The notes below the pieces were generated by a model. It was not told where the DNA came from, did not search any database, and saw nothing but the letters and a program-made list of their open reading frames with translations. Positions 1 to 6,124 of a stretch of 6,786 nucleotides of DNA are shown here, one piece after another. The stretch is from positions 1-6,786 of the forward strand of contig JBMNUL010000140.1 in the NCBI GenBank assembly GCA_050946255.1. Reading direction: 5' to 3'. The stretch is from JBMNUL01 sp050946255. GTDB taxonomy: Bacteria; Actinomycetota; Coriobacteriia; Coriobacteriales; CADBOM01. The position numbers were made by a program, and so were the translations under genes. Numbering within the stretch: position 1 is the first letter of the stretch; every line of letters begins with the position of its first letter.

Positions 1-449
1 TCGAGGTCGAGGGACTCGGTCTCGAGCGGAATCATCGGAAGGTCGGTGACCTGTGGGACATTCCACTTTCCCATTCCGGGCTGGTCGATCCAATAGTCGC
101 GCTTGCCGTTGATCTCCTTGCGGATGGTCTCGATGTCCTCCGGCATTGCGTAGACCTTGGCGTTGGGGAATGCCTCCAGGAAAACTTCGGTGCCGAAATA
201 ATGATCTGGATGGGCATGGGAGAGAACAATCGTCTCGAGCTCGCGTCCGGAGTTGATGATCTCGGCAACGACCTTGTGGGCATTCGCCCTGTTCCATTGG
301 GTGTCAATCAGAAGGGCCTTTTCCTTGCCGAGCAGCACGAAGGAATTCACTGCGAAACCGTAATCGTTGGAAAGGCAGGTCATCACCTCTGGTTTGTCAT
401 CTCCAAAGGTGTAGCGGCGCACATCCAATTGATGATTCGTGTAAGACAT
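1..449 (-). CDS. MBL-fold metallo-hydrolase, N-terminal part (runs off the left edge)
   Basis: The 149 visible residues form the first half of a metallo-beta-lactamase-fold hydrolase, probably cytoplasmic because there is no signal peptide. The family hallmark is the metal-binding motif HAHPDH at residues 78-83 (H78, H80, D82, H83), after a hydrophobic strand ending in the conserved Asp (LLIDT, D49). In this family the motif binds a one- or two-metal centre, usually zinc, that activates water for hydrolysis. The remaining metal ligands lie in the missing C-terminal part. Substrate is unknown; the fold covers thioesters, lactones, phosphodiesters and redox enzymes. The ATG at 447-449 is chosen because GGAGGA lies just upstream (453-458) on the minus strand, although its spacing to the ATG is short. 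The gene diverges from a LysR-type regulator across a 502-base spacer, so it is a likely target of that regulator (inference). Family assignment is firm; function is open. Confidence 0.9.
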   Translation of the reverse strand, partial: MSYTNHQLDVRRYTFGDDKPEVMTCLSNDYGFAVNSFVLLGKEKALLIDTQWNRANAHKVVAEIINSGRELETIVLSHAHPDHYFGTEVFLEAFPNAKVYAMPEDIETIRKEINGKRDYWIDQPGMGKWNVPQVTDLPMIPLETESLDL

Positions 450-599
450 ACTTCCTCCATTTCTCTAAGTTTCTCGCCCCGACAATATTTAGATTTCCTC
501 TTGAATTGGGTTTGGTCACAAGAATGATGGGACGAGACAAACAGACCACTAATTAGAGTTTGGATTCAGATTTGCGCCGCGTAAAGCAACTTTGAATTT

Positions 600-628
600 A
601 ATATAATTTCCTTTTGTTTCAGTGTCTT
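600..628 (-). promoter_or_regulatory. Candidate promoter for the MBL-fold hydrolase
   Basis: Read on the minus strand, AAGACA (623-628) and TATATT (600-605) are separated by exactly 17 bases. They match the sigma-70 consensus at 4 of 6 and 5 of 6 positions. Transcription would start near 593, giving a leader of about 145 bases before the ATG at 449. The -35 box and spacer lie inside a 15-bp tandem repeat, which would suit an operator. The stretch is AT-rich, so a chance match is possible. Confidence 0.4.
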
Positions 629-640
629 TTGTTTCAATGT
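611..640. repeat. 15-bp tandem direct repeat, two copies
   Basis: Copy one is CTTTTGTTTCAGTGT (611-625) and copy two is CTTTTGTTTCAATGT (626-640). They are head to tail and differ at one base. The pair overlaps the -35 box and spacer of the candidate hydrolase promoter, a usual place for an operator. It could also be a slippage duplication in AT-rich DNA. Confidence 0.85.
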
Positions 641-718
641 TTATTAAATCTTTGCACTTTTAACGAGGAATCAAACGCGAACATCCAGTAAAATTACAAA
701 TGGAAATAAACAATCGCT

Positions 719-750
719 TTGGGATAGATATTCTGGGGGGAGTATCCCAA
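719..750. promoter_or_regulatory. Perfect 8-bp inverted repeat, candidate operator
   Basis: The arms TTGGGATA (719-726) and TATCCCAA (743-750) are exact reverse complements, separated by 16 bases that include a run of six G. The equivalent bases of the two arms lie roughly two helical turns apart, which suits a dimeric or tetrameric DNA-binding protein. The centre is about 63 bases upstream of the start predicted from the TATAAT box at 786-791. LysR-family recognition sites typically sit near -65. Assignment to the adjacent LysR protein is inference. Confidence 0.5.
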
Positions 751-760
751 TCCGAACATT

Positions 761-791
761 TATGCATTTCTGGCGACGGCTCCTATATAAT
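761..791 (+). promoter_or_regulatory. Candidate promoter for the LysR gene (good -10, weak -35)
   Basis: A consensus -10 box TATAAT lies at 786-791. The overlapping TATATA at 784-789 would pair at 17-base spacing with TATGCA (761-766), which matches the -35 consensus at only 3 of 6 positions. A poor -35 is usual for activator-dependent promoters, and an inverted repeat ends 10 bases upstream. The transcript would start near 798 and carry a leader of about 150 bases containing the repeats at 831-864. Confidence 0.4.
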
Positions 792-830
792 GAAATTCAA
801 AGTTGTGATTTCTCTGGAAAGCATGCAACG

Positions 831-864
831 TTGATGTTTTGCCGTGGCAAATTGATGCTTTGCC
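831..864. repeat. 13-bp direct repeat at 21-bp spacing enclosing a 14-bp palindrome
   Basis: TTGATGTTTTGCC (831-843) recurs as TTGATGCTTTGCC (852-864), with 12 of 13 bases matching. The start-to-start distance of 21 bases is about two helical turns. Between and overlapping the copies lies a perfect palindrome, TTTGCC-GT-GGCAAA (838-851). It contains a T-N11-A spacing (838 to 850), the loose LysR recognition pattern. It sits 88-121 bases before the LysR start codon, so autorepression is plausible (inference). Confidence 0.6.
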
Positions 865-940
865 TTTACGGACAAGTACCGTTTGAGCTCCCTTTTGGTA
901 ATGAGTGGAGATCGGCCAGATTTTCATCTCGACCGTCTAC

Positions 941-947
941 AAGGTGA
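941..947 (+). promoter_or_regulatory. Ribosome binding site that sets the LysR start
   Basis: AAGGTGA at 941-947 lies four bases before the ATG at 952. It supports that start over the in-frame TTG at 883 or ATG at 901. Those would add residues with no counterpart in the normal LysR N-terminus and have no comparable upstream signal. Confidence 0.65.
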
Positions 948-951
948 TTTT

Positions 952-1845
952 ATGGATACTCAGCAATTCAAATACTTCCTCCAGCTGTGCGTGGACAGAA
1001 ACTATGCCACCGCTTCCAAGAATCTCTACATCACACAGCAAGCGCTCAGAAAATCTATGAAGAGACTCGAACTCGAGACCCACAGCACGCTCTTCTACAA
1101 AAGGGGAGATTCGCTCGAGCTCACAAAAGCCGGGAAAGTCGTGAAATCGCATGCCCGCAAGGTCATTAACGAACTCGAAAGCATGGAGAAGAGCCTCAGC
1201 TACATCTCGTCCGACAACAATCCGGTCATCACCATCGCCTCTTCTTATGGGATTTACCCAAGGCTTGCGAACAATTTGATAATCCCGTTTGAACGCAAGT
1301 TCCCTGCGGTGAGCCTGAAGATAATAGAGCTTCCAGATGCCAGATGCGAGGACGCGATTCTCAACGGAGATGCCGACCTGGGCTTCTGCGTGGGACCAAA
1401 CGACAGCAGGTATTTCGACGTATACGAAATCGAAGTCCACGATGTCTGCGCGATGATAAACAAGAACAATCCCCTTTCTCACAAGAAGAGCATCACGCTC
1501 GAAGACCTGGAGGGCCAGCATGTCGCCATCGTCAACGACAACTTCAAACTGCACAAGAACTTCGTCAACATCTGCGAGAAGAGCAACATCTATCCAGACA
1601 TAGCCCTCAACGGTGGAGATGTGATCTCCGTTCAGAACTTCAGCAGGTTCGACGACAACATCGCCGTTACCGTGGATTTCCTCGCCGAGGACATGGGGTT
1701 CGACGAATCAGTGCGCATCCCGATGGACGTGCCCGATCTCAACTGGACCATCAACATGCTGGTGCGCAAGAAATCCGAGCTGAGCGTGGCTTGCGATGAG
1801 TTCGTCGAATTCACAAAGAGAACCTACAGGGAAGATTCTGAGTGA
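952..1845 (+). CDS. LysR-type transcriptional regulator
   Basis: This 297-residue protein has the usual length and order of the LysR family. A winged helix-turn-helix occupies residues 1-60, with recognition region NYATASKNLYITQQALRKS at 17-35 followed by KRLE and the wing LFYKRGDSLELTKAG. A linker helix runs about 58-88. A periplasmic-binding-protein-like effector domain fills 91-297, starting VITIASSYG. Such proteins act in the cytoplasm as tetramers that bind DNA and respond to a small ligand; the ligand here is unknown. Residues such as the RKSMKRLE stretch depart from the usual SRQIKRLE, but the fold signature is clear. The start is the ATG with AAGGTGA upstream. The gene diverges from the MBL-fold hydrolase, its most likely target, and converges on the ABC permease gene. 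It may also regulate itself through the upstream repeats (inference). Confidence 0.95.
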   Translation: MDTQQFKYFLQLCVDRNYATASKNLYITQQALRKSMKRLELETHSTLFYKRGDSLELTKAGKVVKSHARKVINELESMEKSLSYISSDNNPVITIASSYGIYPRLANNLIIPFERKFPAVSLKIIELPDARCEDAILNGDADLGFCVGPNDSRYFDVYEIEVHDVCAMINKNNPLSHKKSITLEDLEGQHVAIVNDNFKLHKNFVNICEKSNIYPDIALNGGDVISVQNFSRFDDNIAVTVDFLAEDMGFDESVRIPMDVPDLNWTINMLVRKKSELSVACDEFVEFTKRTYREDSE

Positions 1846-1870
1846 TAGCCCACCGACCTCGATTCCTTTG

Positions 1871-1918
1871 AGAATAAAATCCTAAAACCAGCCCGCCGAG
1901 CTCGGATGAAACCCGGGC
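1871..1918 (-). terminator. Possible terminator of the ABC transporter operon
   Basis: On the minus strand downstream of the permease stop, GCCCG (1914-1918) can pair with CGGGC (1891-1895). T-rich sequence follows (TGGTTTTAGGATTTTATT), as expected of an intrinsic terminator. The loop is long (18 bases) but contains the self-complementary CCGAGCTCGG (1896-1905). The T-tract is interrupted by G residues, so strength is doubtful. There is no T-tract in the plus direction to serve the LysR gene. Confidence 0.35.
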
Positions 1919-1960
1919 AAGGCCAACCTGTGCAATCCTGCCCGCCGAAATTGCTGAGGG

Positions 1961-4900
1961 CTAGTCCACGGACTTCAAGCTGTCGACCATCGAGATCTTG
2001 TCCAGCTTCCTTCGCATGAACAGCATGACTATCACCGTGTACGCCATAGTCAACACAAACGAGATCAGGAAGCTCATGGCATGGATATCCCTTCCGAACA
2101 TCACCTGGTCGATCTCTGCAGTGAGAACCACGAAGTTTTCCAAGAAGATTCCAAAAACGAGTCCCACAAGAGCACCGATTATCGACAACAAGATGACTTC
2201 TCGGAAGATATAGGAGCTCACCTCGCGCTTGGTGAACCCCAGCACCTTGAGAGTCGCGATCTCGCGCGACCTCTCGGATATGTTGATGTTCGTGAGGTTG
2301 TAAATGACGACAAACGCGAGAACAGCTGCTGAGACTGTGAGCACTACCACAACAGAGTCCACGCTCTTGAGTGCCTTGCGGTAGTACGAAATGACCTCGT
2401 CGGACTGGGATACCGTGCTCACCCCGTCGCTATGGCCCAGCTCTTCCACAAGCTGTTTCTGAGCGTCAGAGTCAGACACGGTGCGGATGAAGAACGTGTT
2501 GTAGTCCGGGTCTTCGCCCATTACCTCCTTGTAGTACGTAGGAGAAACATATATGTAATGGCTCACGTAGTTCTCCGACACATCCGCGACCTTGAACTCC
2601 TTTGCCTCACCAGATGCGTTTCCGATTGTGTTCTGCTCGTATATAGTGATCGTATCCCCGGGAGAGACCCCCATCACGTCCGCCAGTTTCTCCGTCACTA
2701 CAACCCCGTCGTCACCTAGCTCTATATCCTCGTTGTTCAAACGCCCGTGCATCTTCACGAACTCGTTGAACTTCTGAGTGTCCTCGGGAACAACGAGCTG
2801 AATCTGATACTCGGTGCCAGATGAGCTGACCGCGACCATGCTGGTCTCCTGGGTAAGCTCGCTTTTCTCGACATCTTCCGATGACCCGATGTAAGAGGCG
2901 ATTTGGTCCATCTCGGATGTTGTGGCATTATCGTCCATCCTCACGGTGACGTTGAAATCGAATATCGGGTCGCTGCCAGCATATTGCTTGTCGATAATGT
3001 CGTTGATCGAATCGGAAAGTCCAAAGCCGGTCAGAAGCAGTGCAGTGCATCCGGCTATTCCAATAATCGCCATGAAGAACCTGCGCTTGTAGCGGAAGAT
3101 GTTCCTCGACGTGACCTTCCAAGTGAACGACATCCTGCTCCAAAGCGGTCTAATGCGCTCGAGGAGAATCCGTTTTCCCGCTTTGGGAGACCTCGGGAGC
3201 ATCAGGGCGGCTGGCTTCTCCCTCAAGCTGGCGCTGGCGGCCCACCAAGTTGCGATCAGCACGATTGCAATGCTCAATCCGGACGAGACAAGCGCATAGT
3301 AGGGGTCTATTGGAGTCAAATTGACTGGGAATATGTAGATGATCCCATAGGCTTCCATGATGAAATAGGGCAAATACTGGGTGAGGAAGGCGACTCCGAT
3401 AATACATCCGATTCCACATGCCAAAAGAGCGTAGATGATGTACTTGGAGATAATCCTGGAATTCGAATATCCCAATGCCTTGTATGTGCCTATCAGCACA
3501 CGTTCCTCGTCGACCATCCTCGTCATCGTGGTGAGGACCACCAGCGCAGCGACCAAGAAGAAGATGAAGGGAAAGACCTGGGAGATCCTGTCAATTCTCT
3601 CGGAGTCCAATGCAAAGCTCTCGGCACCTATGTTCTTTGTGCGGTCGAGCACGTAGAATTCGGGAGATTCCATCTCATCAATCTGTTTCTGAGCATCGTC
3701 GAGCTTGCACTTGGCATCATCGAGCTCGTCCTGGGCCTTCTTCTTCTGATCCTCGTATTCTTGCAGCCCAGATTGGTACTCAGCTAGGCCGGACTCGTAT
3801 TCCTCCCACCCAGAAGCGAGCTGCGAACGTCCAGAGTCGATCGTGGCCTTTGCAGCATCAAGCTCGGCCTGTGCAGAAGCAAATTTCTCCTCTGCGCTCA
3901 CCCTAGAGGCATCAAGCTGAGCTTGCGCTTGGTCGAGCTCGGCCTCGCCTTCTTGAATCTGCGCGACAGCCGCATTGAGCTGATCTGCCTGCTGCTGAAG
4001 CGCGGCGATCTGCTCTTGAAGCGAAGCCAGGGTCGCCTTAAGAATGGGCAGCTGACTGTTTGTGGGATCCAACGACTCAAGCTGTTGAATCTGCTGCTCG
4101 AGGGTGTCGGCCTGTGACTGGAGCAGTGAGATGCCTTCGCTTATCTGAGTGAGCTGAGAATCCACATCTCCGAGCTGGCTCATGGCCTCCTCGAGTTGAG
4201 CCCTCTGGGAGTCGATCTGCTCTTGAGCTGCCGCAAACTGGCTCTCCGCGCTCTGCCTCTGTTCCTCCAGCTCGGCGACCCCGTTCTCGTACTCGGTCTG
4301 AGCTGCTGCAAGGTCGCTCTCGTTCTGCTCGAGAGTCGCCTTCGCACTGGCAAGGTCTGCGGCGGCAGAATCCAACTCCGCCTTCGCGTCTGCCAGCTCA
4401 GATTCCGCCTCAGCCTTCGAGTCGTAGTACTCCTGCCACGAATCGTCGAGTTCTGATTGCGCTTCGGCTTTCACGTTGGCCAACCTGCTGGCAGATACCT
4501 TTGGGGTGAGAGCATTGATCCGCTCTGACACTGCATCTACGAGCTCGTAATATGCATCGCTTCCGGACATCTGCTCGCGCGCACCTTCAACTGTCAGGAA
4601 TGCACCGGTATATGGGAAATCGTCAGCGAAATCGCCGTCTGGCACGAGCATGAAATCCTCGACAGAGCCATCTGCAAGGGTTGTGGTTCCGAAGTTGGCG
4701 GAGCAGACGTAATAAGAGGACCTAACGAACCCAGTGATCGTGTACTCGGTGACATCAAAGGTCCCGGACATGTCGTCATCGCCCGCAAGCTTGGTGAGCG
4801 AGACCTTGTCGCCAATTGAAACGGGTTGGTCGAGGACGGCATCCTCGCATAGCACGCACTCGCCGCTGTTGGTGGGCCATCTGCCCTCGACCAGAATCGG

Positions 4901-5305
4901 GCGGTTTATGTAGGATTCATCATCGGAAAAGGCATTTAACCCATCAGAGGTGTCACTTGCAACCGCAGCGTCAACGTCCAGCCCATGGATCCTTATGGCG
5001 TATTCGACACCGCCAAGAGTCGCGATAGCATCCGCCTCGTGCTCCCCCACCACCTGGTCTACGCCCTCTACCGCCTTCAGCTCTGCGATCGTGTCATCGT
5101 CGATACCCAAAGTACTCGCAACCCTGATGTCATAGAGATTGGTCGCATCGTAGTAGGTGTCGGCCGAGAGGTTCATGTCCGGAGAGGTCATGCGAAGTCC
5201 GGCATAGAAACCGGTACCCAGCGCTGCGATAACCAATATCGCAACGAAGCGGCCTATGGAGTTCTTGATAGAACGCCTGACATCTTTGTTGAAAGCGCTC
5301 GCCAA
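1961..5305 (-). CDS. FtsX-type ABC transporter permease with long coiled-coil stalk
   Basis: This 1114-residue inner-membrane permease has two FtsX/MacB-like halves. The predicted order is: membrane helix 1 (18-38); extracytoplasmic domain (39-270); coiled coil (272-548) with a proline-containing break at 411-423; helices 2-4 (575-595, 620-642, 668-692); a basic cytoplasmic linker; helix 5 (744-764); a second extracytoplasmic domain (765-980); helices 6-8 (982-1005, 1037-1058, 1076-1096). The coupling segments after helices 2 and 6 correspond: EERVLIGTYKALGYS and SREIATLKVLGFT. Such permeases use the ATPase to move or extract substrates outside the membrane by mechanotransmission; the substrate here is unknown. 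The start is the TTG directly after the ATPase stop. This gives the family-like N-terminus NKDVRRSIKNSIGRF, and the next in-frame ATG falls after helix 1. No strong ribosome binding site is visible, so translational coupling to the ATPase is likely. Extracytoplasmic cysteines C150, C153 and C201 are notable. Confidence 0.93.
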   Translation of the reverse strand: MASAFNKDVRRSIKNSIGRFVAILVIAALGTGFYAGLRMTSPDMNLSADTYYDATNLYDIRVASTLGIDDDTIAELKAVEGVDQVVGEHEADAIATLGGVEYAIRIHGLDVDAAVASDTSDGLNAFSDDESYINRPILVEGRWPTNSGECVLCEDAVLDQPVSIGDKVSLTKLAGDDDMSGTFDVTEYTITGFVRSSYYVCSANFGTTTLADGSVEDFMLVPDGDFADDFPYTGAFLTVEGAREQMSGSDAYYELVDAVSERINALTPKVSASRLANVKAEAQSELDDSWQEYYDSKAEAESELADAKAELDSAAADLASAKATLEQNESDLAAAQTEYENGVAELEEQRQSAESQFAAAQEQIDSQRAQLEEAMSQLGDVDSQLTQISEGISLLQSQADTLEQQIQQLESLDPTNSQLPILKATLASLQEQIAALQQQADQLNAAVAQIQEGEAELDQAQAQLDASRVSAEEKFASAQAELDAAKATIDSGRSQLASGWEEYESGLAEYQSGLQEYEDQKKKAQDELDDAKCKLDDAQKQIDEMESPEFYVLDRTKNIGAESFALDSERIDRISQVFPFIFFLVAALVVLTTMTRMVDEERVLIGTYKALGYSNSRIISKYIIYALLACGIGCIIGVAFLTQYLPYFIMEAYGIIYIFPVNLTPIDPYYALVSSGLSIAIVLIATWWAASASLREKPAALMLPRSPKAGKRILLERIRPLWSRMSFTWKVTSRNIFRYKRRFFMAIIGIAGCTALLLTGFGLSDSINDIIDKQYAGSDPIFDFNVTVRMDDNATTSEMDQIASYIGSSEDVEKSELTQETSMVAVSSSGTEYQIQLVVPEDTQKFNEFVKMHGRLNNEDIELGDDGVVVTEKLADVMGVSPGDTITIYEQNTIGNASGEAKEFKVADVSENYVSHYIYVSPTYYKEVMGEDPDYNTFFIRTVSDSDAQKQLVEELGHSDGVSTVSQSDEVISYYRKALKSVDSVVVVLTVSAAVLAFVVIYNLTNINISERSREIATLKVLGFTKREVSSYIFREVILLSIIGALVGLVFGIFLENFVVLTAEIDQVMFGRDIHAMSFLISFVLTMAYTVIVMLFMRRKLDKISMVDSLKSVD

Positions 5306-6007
5306 TTACCACTCAACCATATCTGCCGGCATCGGGCTGTCGTTGATCTCGACCGACTGCGCTCTACCCTCCTTGACTCTGATTACGCGGTCGGCAATAG
5401 CAGTGAAAGCGGAGTTGTGCGTGATGAGAACGACTGTCATCCCGGAGGATTGGCAGGTGTTCTGGAGAAGCTCGAGAATTGATTTCCCGGTCTTGTAGTC
5501 GAGAGCGCCGGTGGGCTCATCGCAGAGCAGGAGCTGCGGATTCTTCGCAAGCGCTCTTGCTATGGCCACCCTCTGCTGCTCTCCTCCGGAAAGCTGTGAT
5601 GGGAAGTTGTCGGTTCTATCGGCAAGCCCGACGGCATCCAGGACCTCTGCGGCGGGAAGCGGGTTGTCGCAGATCTGAGTCGCCAGCTCCACGTTCTCCA
5701 ACGCTGTGAGATTCTGGACCAGGTTGTAGAACTGGAAGACGAACCCTATTTCATGCCTGCGATAGAGGGTGAGCTCGCGCTGGTCGAGAGAGCTGATCTC
5801 CCTTCCGGAAAGGAAAATGGAGCCAGAGGTGCAGGAGTCCATGCCACCGAGCATGTTGAGGAGCGTGGTCTTGCCAGACCCGGATGGCCCGACGATGACA
5901 ACGAGCTCGCCCTTCTCTATCTCGAAGGTCATGCCATCGAGGGCAGCAACTGCAAGATCGCCGGAACCATATACTTTGTGAACATCATGGAATTCCACGA
6001 AAGCCAT
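5306..6007 (-). CDS. ABC transporter ATPase, MacB/LolD type
   Basis: This 233-residue cytoplasmic ATPase powers the permease encoded directly downstream. All ABC motifs are intact: Walker A GPSGSGKT (40-47), Q-loop FQFYNL (Q92), signature LSGGEQQR (139-146), Walker B LLLCDEP with catalytic E164 (159-165), D-loop GALD (167-170) and H-loop histidine H197. The length and the LTALENV segment after the Q-loop fit the MacB/LolD/FtsE group that partners with FtsX-type permeases. The start is the ATG at 6005-6007, preceded by GGAGAG; a TTG four codons upstream is less likely. The TAA stop at 5306-5308 touches the TTG start of the permease and the two frames are the same, so the pair is surely co-transcribed and probably translationally coupled. 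Substrate cannot be inferred. Confidence 0.97.
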   Translation of the reverse strand: MAFVEFHDVHKVYGSGDLAVAALDGMTFEIEKGELVVIVGPSGSGKTTLLNMLGGMDSCTSGSIFLSGREISSLDQRELTLYRRHEIGFVFQFYNLVQNLTALENVELATQICDNPLPAAEVLDAVGLADRTDNFPSQLSGGEQQRVAIARALAKNPQLLLCDEPTGALDYKTGKSILELLQNTCQSSGMTVVLITHNSAFTAIADRVIRVKEGRAQSVEINDSPMPADMVEW

Positions 6008-6011
6008 AGAG

Positions 6012-6017
6012 CTCTCC
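6012..6017 (-). promoter_or_regulatory. Ribosome binding site that sets the ATPase start
   Basis: On the minus strand GGAGAG lies four bases before the ATG at 6005-6007. It overlaps the upstream in-frame TTG codon (6017-6019), so that TTG is unlikely to be the start. Confidence 0.75.
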
Positions 6018-6069
6018 AAAATCTGAATAGAATGGGCTATTTATTTGCACCGTACCGCATAGTCTTTAA

Positions 6070-6098
6070 ATTATAATCTGGAATCACCGAATAACTCT
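6070..6098 (-). promoter_or_regulatory. Candidate promoter for the ABC transporter operon
   Basis: On the minus strand a consensus -10 box TATAAT lies at 6070-6075. The -35 slot at 17-base spacing is AGAGTT (6093-6098), which is poor. That slot lies wholly inside one copy of a 10-bp direct repeat, so an activator could substitute for it. Transcription would start near 6063 with a leader of about 55 bases. Because ATTATAAT reads similarly on both strands and the DNA is AT-rich, chance cannot be excluded. Read-through from the upstream methyltransferase gene is the alternative. Confidence 0.45.
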
Positions 6099-6124
6099 AG
6101 GTGTAATCGCAGTCTAACTCTAGG
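6092..6124. repeat. 10-bp direct repeat flanking the -35 region
   Basis: TAACTCTAGG occurs at 6092-6101 and again at 6115-6124, start to start 23 bases. On the minus strand it reads CCTAGAGTTA. One copy includes the stop codon of the methyltransferase gene (6120-6122) and the other covers the -35 slot of the candidate ABC promoter. It may be a binding site for a regulator of the transporter, or a small duplication. Confidence 0.6.

Larger units (their letters stand above)
450..951. other. Divergent intergenic regulatory region
   Basis: These 502 bases separate the minus-strand hydrolase from the plus-strand LysR gene. About 500-720 is clearly richer in A+T than the flanking genes. No convincing gene was found: the short frames here lack ribosome binding sites and recognisable protein motifs. 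The region contains a candidate promoter in each direction and several distinct repeats, listed separately. There is also an 8-bp palindrome CTAATTAG at 549-556 and another, CAACGTTG, at 826-833. The density of repeats suggests binding by more than one regulator or by a multimeric LysR protein; that is inference. Confidence 0.75.

Noticed and set aside
32..307. Minus-strand frame of 91 codons overlapping the hydrolase
   Set aside because: It is another frame of the same strand; the frame with HAHPDH is the real gene and this one is Ser/Arg/Pro-rich noise.
762..947. Short plus-strand frame in the divergent intergenic region
   Set aside because: No Shine-Dalgarno sequence before its ATG, no motif, and it covers the TATAAT box and the direct repeats, so the DNA is better explained as regulatory.
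883..951. Extended TTG start for the LysR gene
   Set aside because: It adds 23 residues unlike any LysR N-terminus, while the ATG at 952 has AAGGTGA at good position.
937..1554. Open frame of 205 codons on the minus strand
   Set aside because: Antisense to the LysR gene, which has an intact family signature; no ribosome binding site or motif supports it.
2903..3787. Open frame of 294 codons on the plus strand
   Set aside because: It lies wholly antisense to the permease, whose domains and membrane segments are clear; its translation shows no recognisable motif and is typical of a shadow frame.
6072..6077. Plus-strand TATAAT
   Set aside because: It arises from the near-palindrome ATTATAAT, and any plus-strand transcript would run antisense into the methylase gene; no plus-strand gene follows.
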